From the NCBI GenBank assembly GCA_028712075.1, contig JAQTQX010000022.1:1-64000 (forward strand): 64,000 nt of DNA, in the 5' to 3' direction. This document shows, piece by piece, positions 28,341-36,488 of the stretch. The position numbers and the translations under genes are program-made. Each line of letters begins with the position of its first letter. Positions within the stretch are counted from its first letter, which is position 1. The notes below the pieces were generated by a model that made no database searches, was not told the origin of the DNA, and saw only the letters and a list, made by a program, of their open reading frames with translations. The stretch comes from Desulfuromonadaceae bacterium (GTDB lineage Bacteria > Desulfobacterota > Desulfuromonadia > Geobacterales > Pseudopelobacteraceae).

Positions 28341-28907
28341 TTACCGGGAACGTATTTTTTCGTATTGAGCGTCTATTTCTCTTTGGATGTCAAATTGGCG
28401 CTCGACCAGTTTTTCCAGTTTATTGGTTTGAATATCCCCGAGGATTTTCTCTCTGACAGTCCCGTTTCTGTCGAGAATAAAAACCGTCGGGAATCCGAAT
28501 ACAGAGAACTTTTTGAACAATCGAGCGCCTTCATCCCTCAGCATTGTAAAGGTCAGGCGATTAGTTATGGCATACGACTCAATGTCCTTTTTTGAATCCA
28601 TTTCATTTATTGCCAGAACTATCAATCCTTTATCCTTGTTTCGGCGGTATAGTGGTTCAAGCAGTTTCAGACTATCCCCGCAGCATGAGTTCGTCCAGAA
28701 ATAGACCACCGTAATCTTCCCTTTGATCGTATCGTGCGTGACTGACCTGTCCTGCATGTCGGTGCCTGAAATCTGCGGAGCAACATCACCAATCAGTATT
28801 CCCCGCTTTTTTTCACACCCTGTTAACAACAAAACAATAATAAGCATGGCACGCAGCACCATGTTGAAAAATGTTCCGAACATCATAGGCTGTATAGCGA
28901 TATTCAT
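28341..28907 (-). CDS. TlpA/AhpC-like thioredoxin-fold lipoprotein with an altered active site
   Basis: 188 residues, start uncertain. The LLLTGC lipobox puts the lipid Cys at residue 31, so a later start (Met16 or Met21) is possible. The thioredoxin fold is clear: APQISGTDMQDRSV, ITVVYFW, LRDEGARLFKKF and the cis-Pro loop FGFPTVFILD. The usual FWATWCxxC is FWTNSCCGD: Cys75 keeps the first Cys position, Asp78 replaces the resolving Cys, and an extra Cys76 is adjacent. It is therefore unlikely to be a classical disulfide reductase and may be peroxiredoxin-like. Twelve bases separate it from the DUF4350-like gene upstream on the same strand. Confidence 0.8.
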   Translation of the reverse strand: MNIAIQPMMFGTFFNMVLRAMLIIVLLLTGCEKKRGILIGDVAPQISGTDMQDRSVTHDTIKGKITVVYFWTNSCCGDSLKLLEPLYRRNKDKGLIVLAINEMDSKKDIESYAITNRLTFTMLRDEGARLFKKFSVFGFPTVFILDRNGTVREKILGDIQTNKLEKLVERQFDIQREIDAQYEKIRSR

Positions 28908-28919
28908 GCTAATGGGTAG

Positions 28920-29672
28920 CTATTTAAGCCAGTCAGCAAGGTTTGCAGCCAACACTTTGTTAGGGCCGTTCAGGAATTTGTTCTGGAAGATGGCATCATC
29001 TCCGAACACAAGAAAGCCACCTTTGCCGATATCGCCAGCGACAATCACGCCAAACGAGGCGGTCGCCTCTTTCCGCTGAATCTCGCTCCTGTCAAGGTCA
29101 ATCCAGGCCATCGGGCTGGTGGAAGCGATGACACGGGCAGTTTCATCCTGATTCATCAGCCCCCATGCCCCGTAAAGGTTGAATTCGTCAACACTCTGCA
29201 GAATCTGATGCGTGCCGAGACGGTTTACCCGGAAATTGATATCTGTACCATCAATAACGTTTTCCCTCTCCTGTATGACGCCGTTGGTATAGCTTACCCT
29301 GAGTCGCTCAAGAAGAGACTCAAGCGGCGGGGCTATATGCAGCATGACGGCAAGCCGTCCCCCCCTGTGCAAGAAACGGACAAGAGCTTCAATTTCATCA
29401 GCTTTTAGTGGTGCGAACGCACCGGAAATAATCAGACTATCAGCTTCTGCAAGGCTTGCATCAGAGATTGGCACCGCCAGAGTTGCGACATGAGCACCGG
29501 TTGCCTGCAACATTTCGGAAAATCCGGAAAGCTGCAGAGGCCCGTTGTCATCAATGTTGAACCGCTCGCCATGACCGGAGTCAACCAGTATGGTCTGCGC
29601 CGACGCACTGCTCAGCCCCAGAGTTCCGCAAAACAAAAACATTATCGACAACATACACATAGTCCGAACCAT
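28920..29672 (-). CDS. Exported DUF4350-like protein
   Basis: 250 residues from the ATG at 29672, which follows a strong GAGGGAGGG; the ORF runs 33 codons further. A signal peptide (MVRTMCMLSIMFLFCG, ending SSASAQT) is followed by a GATase-like/DUF4350 fold: ILVDSGHGERFNI, the middle DSLIISGAFAPLKADEIEALVRF, a GGRLAVML strand, and a C-terminal GKGGFLVFGDDAIFQN. DUF4350 domains bind unknown ligands and often accompany ABC or gliding-type membrane systems; here the only neighbour is the thioredoxin-like lipoprotein. Periplasmic. Confidence 0.75.
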   Translation of the reverse strand: MVRTMCMLSIMFLFCGTLGLSSASAQTILVDSGHGERFNIDDNGPLQLSGFSEMLQATGAHVATLAVPISDASLAEADSLIISGAFAPLKADEIEALVRFLHRGGRLAVMLHIAPPLESLLERLRVSYTNGVIQERENVIDGTDINFRVNRLGTHQILQSVDEFNLYGAWGLMNQDETARVIASTSPMAWIDLDRSEIQRKEATASFGVIVAGDIGKGGFLVFGDDAIFQNKFLNGPNKVLAANLADWLK

Positions 29673-29810
29673 ACACCCTCCCTCTTTCAGATAAAAGACT
29701 GATGCGATCTTGTTTGTCCTTATAGCAGTGAAATCGCGACAGGGCAACAGTTTTGTACCACACACTTCCAAAGAAAGTTCATGCGAAATGAACAGGCTGG
29801 TGACGTTCGA

Positions 29811-30236
29811 TTATTGCGAGGCTGCTTCCGGATGTGCTTTGAGGTCAACCATATTCTTAACCGGCATAAGATAACCTGCCAGATACCCCTTCAACCGGTC
29901 CCTCTCAACATCCAGTTTTTCAGGATCAGTCGTTATCTTTTTCACCAGATCATACAGACGAAACTGGGTATCAGGATCAAGAGCGACAAATTTCATACCC
30001 ACCATGTTGTGGCTGCAGTGCATTACTTCAGCGATGATCCGGATCGGTTCATTCTCACCTGCCGGATAAATCGACAAAAAGCATTTGTCTCCGTGGGTAA
30101 CAATAACATCCTTATCAAAGGTGATGAGAGTTCCATTCAGGGAGATATTTTCAATCTGTCCTCTGAAACTGATGTCATCAAGTGTAATAACGCTTTTTGC
30201 GGTAAACAGAACCCGGTGAAACCATCGTTGCTGCAT
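29811..30236 (-). CDS. PilZ domain protein
   Basis: About 141 residues from the ATG at 30236 with GGAG upstream. One PilZ domain: the arginine-type switch region is QQRWFHRVLF, the second ligand motif is NISLNGTLI (N-x-S-x-x-G), followed by beta strands up to VGMKFVALD. It likely binds c-di-GMP, although the first motif has His-Arg rather than the canonical RxxxR, so binding is not certain. The C-terminal helix (YDLVKKITTDPEKLDVERDRLKGYL, partly) is family-typical. It is monocistronic. Confidence 0.85.
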   Translation of the reverse strand: MQQRWFHRVLFTAKSVITLDDISFRGQIENISLNGTLITFDKDVIVTHGDKCFLSIYPAGENEPIRIIAEVMHCSHNMVGMKFVALDPDTQFRLYDLVKKITTDPEKLDVERDRLKGYLAGYLMPVKNMVDLKAHPEAASQ

Positions 30237-30298
30237 TATCAGCTCCATGTGTGCGAACGGTCAGGGACGTACGTGTTTATGGGTGTGAAGACGGACAC

Positions 30299-30327
30299 CC
30301 CACAGGCCGAGAAAAACCGCCTGTGGG
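30299..30327. other. Perfect 9-bp hairpin between nifS and the PilZ gene
   Basis: CCCACAGGC (30299-30307) pairs with GCCTGTGGG (30319-30327). The only T run is in the loop on the minus strand, so it is not a standard terminator of nifUS, although its position 17 bases after nifS suggests mRNA 3'-end processing. Confidence 0.4.
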
Positions 30328-30343
30328 ACAAACACAGACCCCT

Positions 30344-31507
30344 TTACAGGTGTTCCCTGCCAAATGGTGACATTTGGCGAAGGCGGGCGATTATAGGGGG
30401 CATCTCCCGAATAACGGTATCAATCTCCGCATCTGTGGTGAAACGCGAAAGCGAAAACCTGATCGAACCATGCGCGCAGGTAAACGGTACACCCATGGCG
30501 CGCAGTACATGTGACGGTTCCAGTGAACCGGACGTACAGGCGCTGCCAGATGATGCGCAGATGCCGAATTCTGACAGCAACAGCAGAATTGCTTCACCTT
30601 CAACAAACTCGAATGCTATCGAGGTGGTATTTGGTAACCGTTCCGCGCCACCACCATTGATACGGGCGTAGGGGATTGCAGTCATCAGAGCATCCTGCAG
30701 GCGGTCGCGCATCGCCTTGACAACACTGTTTTCTACGGCCATATACTGGCCGGCAAGTTGACACGCTTTGCCCAGGGCAATAATGGCTGCGGCGTTTTCG
30801 GTACCGGCACGGCGGCTTTTTTCCTGATGGCCGCCAACCAGAAACGGTCGAAACGGCGTGCCGCGCCGCAGATACAGTACGCCGATCCCTTTCGGTGCAT
30901 GCAGTTTATGCCCGGAAAGCGACAGCATATCAATACGGGAAGCGGCCATGGTAATCGGAATCTTGCCGATGGCCTGCACCGCATCACTATGAAAAAGTGC
31001 CCCCTTCGCCTGGGCAATGGCAGCAGCCTCCTCCACCGGGAAGATCACTCCGGTCTCGTTATTGGCCCACATCAGAGAGACAATAGCCGTATCATCGGTA
31101 ACCGCTGCTTTCAGTTCATCCATATCAAGACGGCCAGCTCCATCAACACCAACCTCGGTAACGTGATACCCCTTCTGACGCAGATTGCGGCACTGTGTCA
31201 GTATCGCCGGATGTTCCACCCGGGACGTAACAATGTGGCGCCGGTCGGGAAAAACCTCCAGAGCCGAACGGATGGCGGCGTTGTCACTTTCGGTACCGCA
31301 GGCGGTAAAGATGATCTCGTCCGGCGATGCCCCCAGCAGGTCAGCAACCCGTTGTCTGGCTTCGTTTACCTTGTTCTGCACCTGGCCGCCAAAGAAATGC
31401 ATGGAACTCGGGTTGCCGTACAGTTCACAGAAATAGGGGCGCATCTCCTCAAAGACCGCTTCATCAACTTTGGTCGTCGCGTTGTTGTCAAGATAGATCT
31501 CCTTCAT
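30344..31507 (-). CDS. nifS: Cysteine desulfurase NifS
   Basis: 387 residues. PLP enzyme that supplies sulfur for Fe-S cluster assembly. Motifs: YLDNNATT at the N-terminus, EHPAILTQCRNL, SLMWANNETG, HSDAVQAIGKI, the PLP lysine in LSGHKLHAPKG, and the active-site SSGSACTSGS loop carrying the catalytic Cys. Start overlaps the end of nifU by four bases (31504-31507). Length is normal for NifS rather than SufS. nif structural genes are not in the window, so it may serve general Fe-S assembly. Confidence 0.95.
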   Translation of the reverse strand: MKEIYLDNNATTKVDEAVFEEMRPYFCELYGNPSSMHFFGGQVQNKVNEARQRVADLLGASPDEIIFTACGTESDNAAIRSALEVFPDRRHIVTSRVEHPAILTQCRNLRQKGYHVTEVGVDGAGRLDMDELKAAVTDDTAIVSLMWANNETGVIFPVEEAAAIAQAKGALFHSDAVQAIGKIPITMAASRIDMLSLSGHKLHAPKGIGVLYLRRGTPFRPFLVGGHQEKSRRAGTENAAAIIALGKACQLAGQYMAVENSVVKAMRDRLQDALMTAIPYARINGGGAERLPNTTSIAFEFVEGEAILLLLSEFGICASSGSACTSGSLEPSHVLRAMGVPFTCAHGSIRFSLSRFTTDAEIDTVIREMPPIIARLRQMSPFGREHL

Positions 31508-32376
31508 TGAGAGACCTCCTCAACCACTATATCTTCAGCAACCAGATCACGCAGCTTGAGCTCAACCATGCGGGCAGTGTTGCCGGAAGAGGCACAACCG
31601 GCACACGCCTTGCGGAACGCTACCTGTACGTTGTGCCCGTCAATATCAATCAATTCGAGGTCACCACCATCAGCCCACAGAAGCGGCCTGATGTCGCGCT
31701 CCAGCACTTCCTGAATCAGTTGCATTTTCTTCATGTTAGAGAGCTTTTCCGGGCGGGTTCGTGGCTTCGCCGCAACCTCTCCAAGCACCTGGGCAATCAG
31801 ATCCTTGATCTTTGGAATGCAGCCGCCACAGGCACCGCCGGCTTTGGTAAAATTGGTTACCTGTTCGGCAGTGGTCAGGCCGTTGGTTTCGATAACCTTT
31901 TTGAGGAACGCATCAGTAATGCCGAAACATTTGCAGATAATCTCCCCTTCATAATCAGGGTATGCAGGTCCATGATCGTGTTCGCTGTCATGCTGCGGTA
32001 TTTCCATGCCGCGATACTTGAAGATGGCAACTTCCAACGCCTCCTGCCCCATGACGGAACAGTGCATTTTTTCTTCAGGAAGCCCACCGAGAAAATCTGC
32101 AATGTCCTGATTGCTGAGTGCCAGAGCTTCATCAAGTGTTTTCCCTTTAACCATTTCGGTCAAAGCTGACGACGATGCAATTGCACTGGCGCAGCCAAAG
32201 GTCTGAAATTTGGCGTCAACAATTTTGTCCTTATTGTCATCAAGCTTGAGATACAGCTTCAGTGCATCGCCACAGGCGAGGCTACCCACTTCGCCGACTG
32301 CATCGGCGTCAGGTATATCCCCGACATTGCGCGGGTTGAGAAAATGATCTTTAACAGTTGGTGTATAATCCCACAT
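31504..32376 (-). CDS. nifU: Full-length NifU Fe-S scaffold
   Basis: 290 residues with all three parts: an IscU-like N-terminal scaffold (SLACGDALKLYL, KFQTFGCASAIASSSALTE, and HCSVMG carrying the three cluster Cys), a central [2Fe-2S] BFD-like domain (CKCFGI, GGACGGCIP), and a C-terminal NifU/Nfu domain with ACAGCASSG. It holds nascent clusters before transfer. It is the first gene of the nifU-nifS pair. The three-domain form is characteristic of epsilon- and deltaproteobacteria and diazotrophs. Confidence 0.96.
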   Translation of the reverse strand: MWDYTPTVKDHFLNPRNVGDIPDADAVGEVGSLACGDALKLYLKLDDNKDKIVDAKFQTFGCASAIASSSALTEMVKGKTLDEALALSNQDIADFLGGLPEEKMHCSVMGQEALEVAIFKYRGMEIPQHDSEHDHGPAYPDYEGEIICKCFGITDAFLKKVIETNGLTTAEQVTNFTKAGGACGGCIPKIKDLIAQVLGEVAAKPRTRPEKLSNMKKMQLIQEVLERDIRPLLWADGGDLELIDIDGHNVQVAFRKACAGCASSGNTARMVELKLRDLVAEDIVVEEVSQ

Positions 32377-32400
32377 GGTGTATCTCCTTACAAAAAATAG

Positions 32401-33819
32401 TTAACTAAGTATAAACTGCCGCCCTGCAGCCATTACTTCGGCAAGACGTGCATCGTTGGATGCCTCACCATAGAGCCGGACTACCGGCTCGGTACCCGAT
32501 TTACGAAACAGCATCCAGCTACCATCATCAAGCAATAATTTGGTTCCATCTATTGTGACTACGTCCTTGACTTTCGATCCGGCGACCTCGACCGGCAGAG
32601 CGGATATTTTCAGGCTGTATGCGTTTTCCAATTCAGGCGAAAGCTTGAGATTGTCGCGACGGGTGATAAAGCGCCCCACCTCGCCATACAACCGGTCAAG
32701 AAGTTCTCGGACGCTTTTCCCTTCACGGGCAGCCATCTCTGCCACCAGAAAGCAGGCAAGAATGCCATCCTTTTCCGGCACATGCCCCCTGATCGTCAGC
32801 CCGGCGCTCTCTTCACCGCCGATTACCAGTTTATCCTGGCTGATCAGTTCACCAATATATTTGAAACCGACCGGTGTTTCATACACCGGTACTCCATGCT
32901 TCTTCGCCACAGCATCAATCAGGTGTGAGGTTGCGACACTGCGCGCCACACCCCCTTCAAGTTTGCGCACCCTGATCAGATAATCCAGCAGCAGGGCAAT
33001 GATGTAGTTTGGTTCAATGAAACTGCCATCTGCGTCAAGAATGCCGAAACGATCGGCATCACCGTCTGTTGCAAGGCCCAACGTTATCTCGGGATCATTC
33101 TTGACCAGAGAAATGAAATCGGGAATATGTGCCTCGGATGGCTCTGGTGGATGTCCGCCAAAGTACGGATCAGGACGGTCGTTGATCATGCAGTATGAAA
33201 TGTTTCTGCTACGGAGCGGTTCGTCAAGATATCCGCGCCCGGTACCATAAAGAGGATTAAGAGCAACCTTGCCGAGGCTCTTGATGGCATCGAAATCAAC
33301 TTTTTGCTCAAGCGCCTTCATATAGTCACTATGAGGGTTAATGTTCTCTCTCAGCCCCTTTTGCGCTGCATCTTCAAGAGGCATTTCACGGTAACAAACG
33401 GTACCGACCGTGGCATTGGCACGTCGTTCAATCTCTTTGGTAGTTTCCGGCAACGCCGGACCACCCCACGATGGAGAAAACTTCACACCGTTGTATTCAG
33501 GTGGATTGTGGCTCGCGGTGAAATTAATTCCGCCGGCTGCGCCACGCCGCAGAATTTCATACGAAATGACCGGTGTTGGAGTATCACGCTCGCAGACAAA
33601 TGCCTTGATACCGGCCCCTGCCAGCACACATGCGGATGCCTCGACAAAACGCTGCCCCATAAACCGGGTATCACAGCCGATCACCACGCCCTTATCCTGT
33701 TCGCCGGAGGCTTTTATGGTATCAGCGATGGCCTGGACGACAACCTTGACGTTGGCAAAAGTGAAATCGTCACACAAGATCCCGCGCCAACCGGATGTGC
33801 CAAAGGTGATTTGTGTCAT
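32401..33819 (-). CDS. Phosphoglucomutase/phosphomannomutase family protein
   Basis: 472 residues from the ATG at 33819 with GGGAGG upstream; six extra ORF codons are rejected. Alpha-D-phosphohexomutase: start FGTSGWRGILCDDFT, phosphoserine loop FTASHNPPEYNGVKFS, metal loop ATDGDADRFGI, sugar loop GGEESAGL, and phosphate loop FRKSGTEPVVRLYGEA. The specific hexose (glucose, mannose, glucosamine) cannot be decided. It lies 25 bases upstream of nifU, so it could be co-transcribed with it. Confidence 0.93.
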   Translation of the reverse strand: MTQITFGTSGWRGILCDDFTFANVKVVVQAIADTIKASGEQDKGVVIGCDTRFMGQRFVEASACVLAGAGIKAFVCERDTPTPVISYEILRRGAAGGINFTASHNPPEYNGVKFSPSWGGPALPETTKEIERRANATVGTVCYREMPLEDAAQKGLRENINPHSDYMKALEQKVDFDAIKSLGKVALNPLYGTGRGYLDEPLRSRNISYCMINDRPDPYFGGHPPEPSEAHIPDFISLVKNDPEITLGLATDGDADRFGILDADGSFIEPNYIIALLLDYLIRVRKLEGGVARSVATSHLIDAVAKKHGVPVYETPVGFKYIGELISQDKLVIGGEESAGLTIRGHVPEKDGILACFLVAEMAAREGKSVRELLDRLYGEVGRFITRRDNLKLSPELENAYSLKISALPVEVAGSKVKDVVTIDGTKLLLDDGSWMLFRKSGTEPVVRLYGEASNDARLAEVMAAGRQFILS

Positions 33820-33937
33820 AGTTTTCCTCCCGAGCATAATAGGACAGCTTTAGTCGTGTTAGAATAGTACACATGCAGCAACCCGTCAAGCGAAACGAAT
33901 CAAGGGAGTGGTTCGGCACCGTTGCTGAATGTCCGTA

Positions 33938-35317
33938 TCAAAAATCGCAATGCCTCGGTGTCCTGGGAAACGGAATAACGTCGCGGATATTCTCCATCCC
34001 GGACAGGTACATGACAAGTCGCTCGAAGCCGAGACCAAAACCTGCATGAGGACAGCTTCCCCAGCGACGACTATCCAGGTACCACCAGAGCGGTTCCCCG
34101 GCAATCCCCATTTCGGCCATGCGTTGTTCCAGACGATCCAGCCGCTCCTCGCGCTGGCTTCCGCCGATAATCTCCCCTACTTTCGGCACCAGCAAATCCA
34201 TGGCTGCCACTGTCCGGCCATCATCATTCTGCCGCATGTAAAATGCTTTGATATCTTTCGGATAATTGAGAACAAACGTCGGCCCGCCGACAATCTGTTC
34301 GGTGATATACCGTTCATGCTCTGTCTGCAGGTCCAATCCCCACTCGACCGGATAGGCAAAGGAAGCGCCGGAGCGCTGCAGACGTTCAATCGCCTCACCA
34401 TAGTCCATCCGAACAAAATCGGCCTCCGCCACTCTGCCGATACGCTCAATCAGGCCGTTTTCTATATGCCGGTCAAAGAACTCCATATCGGCAGCACACT
34501 CTGCGAGAGCAAACGTGCAGAGATATTTGATAAACATCTCCGCCAGATCGGCATCATCCGCCAGTGATGCAAAGGCCATCTCCGGCTCTATCATCCAGAA
34601 TTCGGCAGCATGGCGGGGTGTATTCGAGTTTTCAGCGCGGAATGTCGGACCAAACGTATATATATCGCCGAAAGCGAGAGCAAACAGCTCACCTTCAAGT
34701 TGACCGCTGACAGTCAGTCCGGCTTTCTGGGCAAAGAAGTCCTGGCTGAAATCGGGGTGTCCCTGCAGCAGTGGCGGATGTGCCGCATCAAGCGTACTGA
34801 CCCGAAACAGTTCGCCCGCCCCTTCGCAGTCACTGGCGGTAATAATAGGCGTATGCACGTAGAGAAAATTGTGTTCGGAAAAGAAACGGTGAATCGCCTG
34901 GGCAATCCGTGATCTCAGACGAAATACCGCTCCAAACGTGTTCGTGCGTGGACGGAGATGGGCAATGCTTCGCAAAAATTCAAATGAGTGGCGTTTCTTT
35001 TGCAGAGGAAACTGCTCATCGGCAGCCCCGATTATTTCAACCGTGTCTGCAGACAGTTCCCATTGTTGTCCGGCCGCCGGTGACGCAACCAGTGTACCGG
35101 AAACCGTCAGCGCCGCACCGGTGGCGATCCGGCAGACTGAACTGAAGCCGGGGAGCGTTGACTCGGCCACGACCTGAATACCATCAACGGTTGACCCGTC
35201 ATTCAGTACGATAAAACAGACACCTTTTGACGCCCTGACCGAGCGTACCCACCCGGAAAAAGAGCAGGGTGCCGATACGGCACCCTGCTCAATAATTTCT
35301 TTAATTCTCGTTCGCAT
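33938..35317 (-). CDS. asnS: Asparaginyl-tRNA synthetase
   Basis: 459 residues from the ATG at 35317 (AAGGAG nine bases upstream); the ORF extension to 35467 overlaps dgkA and is rejected. An OB-fold anticodon domain (about 15-100: FSGWVRSVRASKGVCFIVLNDGS) is followed by the class II catalytic core: motif 2 FRAENSNTPRHAAEFWMIEPEM, whose EFWMxEPE is AsnRS-type, and motif 3 GFGLGFERLVMYLSG, ending RDVIPFPRTP. It charges tRNA-Asn, whose gene is also in this window. An unusual terminator-like hairpin occupies codons 10-19 (separate entry). Length is normal. Confidence 0.95.
   Translation of the reverse strand: MRTRIKEIIEQGAVSAPCSFSGWVRSVRASKGVCFIVLNDGSTVDGIQVVAESTLPGFSSVCRIATGAALTVSGTLVASPAAGQQWELSADTVEIIGAADEQFPLQKKRHSFEFLRSIAHLRPRTNTFGAVFRLRSRIAQAIHRFFSEHNFLYVHTPIITASDCEGAGELFRVSTLDAAHPPLLQGHPDFSQDFFAQKAGLTVSGQLEGELFALAFGDIYTFGPTFRAENSNTPRHAAEFWMIEPEMAFASLADDADLAEMFIKYLCTFALAECAADMEFFDRHIENGLIERIGRVAEADFVRMDYGEAIERLQRSGASFAYPVEWGLDLQTEHERYITEQIVGGPTFVLNYPKDIKAFYMRQNDDGRTVAAMDLLVPKVGEIIGGSQREERLDRLEQRMAEMGIAGEPLWWYLDSRRWGSCPHAGFGLGFERLVMYLSGMENIRDVIPFPRTPRHCDF
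35257..35290 (-). terminator. Intrinsic terminator-like hairpin inside the asnS coding region
   Basis: GAGCAGGGTGCC and its exact inverse GGCACCCTGCTC form a 12-pair stem with a five-base loop (35262-35273, 35279-35290), and TTTTT follows directly on the minus strand (35261-35257). It begins 27 bases into asnS. It would stop transcription arriving from dgkA unless ribosomes on asnS keep it unfolded. Confidence 0.75.
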
Positions 35318-35331
35318 AATGAAGTGCTCCT

Positions 35332-35961
35332 TCAGGCATACAGTTTGAATAGCAGGAGAACCAGTAGTGTAATACCAGACCCAAGACACGCCCCGATGAT
35401 AATTTCGCGAGAGCTGTGAATATTCAGAAGCGAGCGCGAATGACTTACCATGACAGCAAGTGCACATGACAGCAGCGATATGAGCGGATCACGGGTATTC
35501 AGGGATACTGCCATGGCAATGGAAAACGCAACGGCAGCATGGCCGCTCGCTATGCCCCCCTGAAATGGCGATCCGGTACCGGTAGCACTCTTGACAATAA
35601 CGACGACAATAACCACAACCAGGACAGATACGATCGTACCCAGATCTGACGCAGAGCCGACCATCGCAAGAACCTCCCCATAGCGCGGCATAACATATTT
35701 GGCCAGGATCAGATACCCCATGATGGCAGCGCCACAGGCAGTGATAAAGACAGCTCCGGCTGCCGTATCCTTGGCAATTTTTGCCAGTGGGTGATAACCG
35801 GGAGAAATCAGATCGACAACCGCCTCTATCGCTGTATTGAACATCTCGGCACAGAGAACTGACAGTATGGAAAGAGCAAGCAGCGCAAATTCCAGTGGGC
35901 TGACCTTGAGAAACAGCGCGGCAAGAAGAACCATAACAGCCGCTATGAAGTGAATGCGCAT
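35332..35961 (-). CDS. Fusion of diacylglycerol/undecaprenol kinase (DgkA-like) and PAP2 phosphatase
   Basis: 209 residues from the first ATG. The N-terminal half is a DgkA-type kinase: SVLCAEMFNTAIEAVVDL, then HPLAKIAKDTAAGAV, which hold the catalytic Glu, the metal-binding Glu/Asn and Lys/Asp. The C-terminal half is a PAP2-type lipid phosphatase: ASGHAAVAF and SHSRSLLNIHSSREIIIGACLG. Several membrane helices. A kinase plus phosphatase in one chain suggests undecaprenol/undecaprenyl-phosphate or phosphatidate recycling. Conserved DgkA N-terminal sequence (DSANCAIEGILHAA) is encoded upstream of the ATG with no ATG, GTG or TTG in frame; an AUA at 36021 overlaps the ybeY stop. The real start is probably there or at 35961 with a shortened helix. 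Confidence 0.85.
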   Translation of the reverse strand: MRIHFIAAVMVLLAALFLKVSPLEFALLALSILSVLCAEMFNTAIEAVVDLISPGYHPLAKIAKDTAAGAVFITACGAAIMGYLILAKYVMPRYGEVLAMVGSASDLGTIVSVLVVVIVVVIVKSATGTGSPFQGGIASGHAAVAFSIAMAVSLNTRDPLISLLSCALAVMVSHSRSLLNIHSSREIIIGACLGSGITLLVLLLFKLYA

Positions 35962-36017
35962 ATGCTTTTCAGCACGCGCAGCATGCAGTATCCCTTCAAT
36001 GGCGCAGTTTGCTGAGT

Positions 36018-36488
36018 CTATGAACCGCTCGGGCTTAACAACCCTTCTTTCTTCAGGATGTTGAATAGCTGCTGCTCCTTCCGCCGCATTATTTGCGCGT
36101 CTGCCTCGCCGCTCCGCTCATGGTCGTAGCCGCAGAGATGCAAAATTCCATGCAGCAGCAGGAAGGACAAACGCTCAAAGAAGTCAGTTTTGCTCGCCTC
36201 AGCCTCATGTGCGGCAGTATCGGCCGAGATAATGACATCACCGAGAGCATACGGATTCACTGTTCCATGCTCCCCTTCCTGCAGAGAGAATGAAATTACG
36301 TTGGTGGGGCGATCCTTATCAAGATACTCACGGTTGACAATCCGGATTGAACGATCACCAACGATTGAAACGGACAGCTCCGTATCATCAGGACATCCCA
36401 AGGCGCTTAAGATTCTCTCCGCCACCTTTTTTAGCTGCCGAATCCTGCATTGATGGCGTCTCTGGCGATTGTTCATCAATATTACCAT
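36018..36488 (-). CDS. ybeY: Endoribonuclease YbeY
   Basis: 156 residues. Metal-dependent single-strand RNase acting in 16S rRNA 3'-end maturation and ribosome quality control. The zinc site HGILHLCGYDHE is intact, and DRPTNVISF is the conserved strand. The N-terminus MVILMNNRQRRHQ fits the family, which supports the start at 36488 and so a 101-base overlap with the upstream HD-receptor gene. GGAG lies about ten bases before the ATG. Confidence 0.95.
   Translation of the reverse strand: MVILMNNRQRRHQCRIRQLKKVAERILSALGCPDDTELSVSIVGDRSIRIVNREYLDKDRPTNVISFSLQEGEHGTVNPYALGDVIISADTAAHEAEASKTDFFERLSFLLLHGILHLCGYDHERSGEADAQIMRRKEQQLFNILKKEGLLSPSGS

Noticed and set aside
35318-35467. 50-codon N-terminal extension of asnS
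   Set aside because: It overlaps the dgkA-PAP2 gene, lacks a ribosome-binding site, and the family N-terminus begins at 35317.
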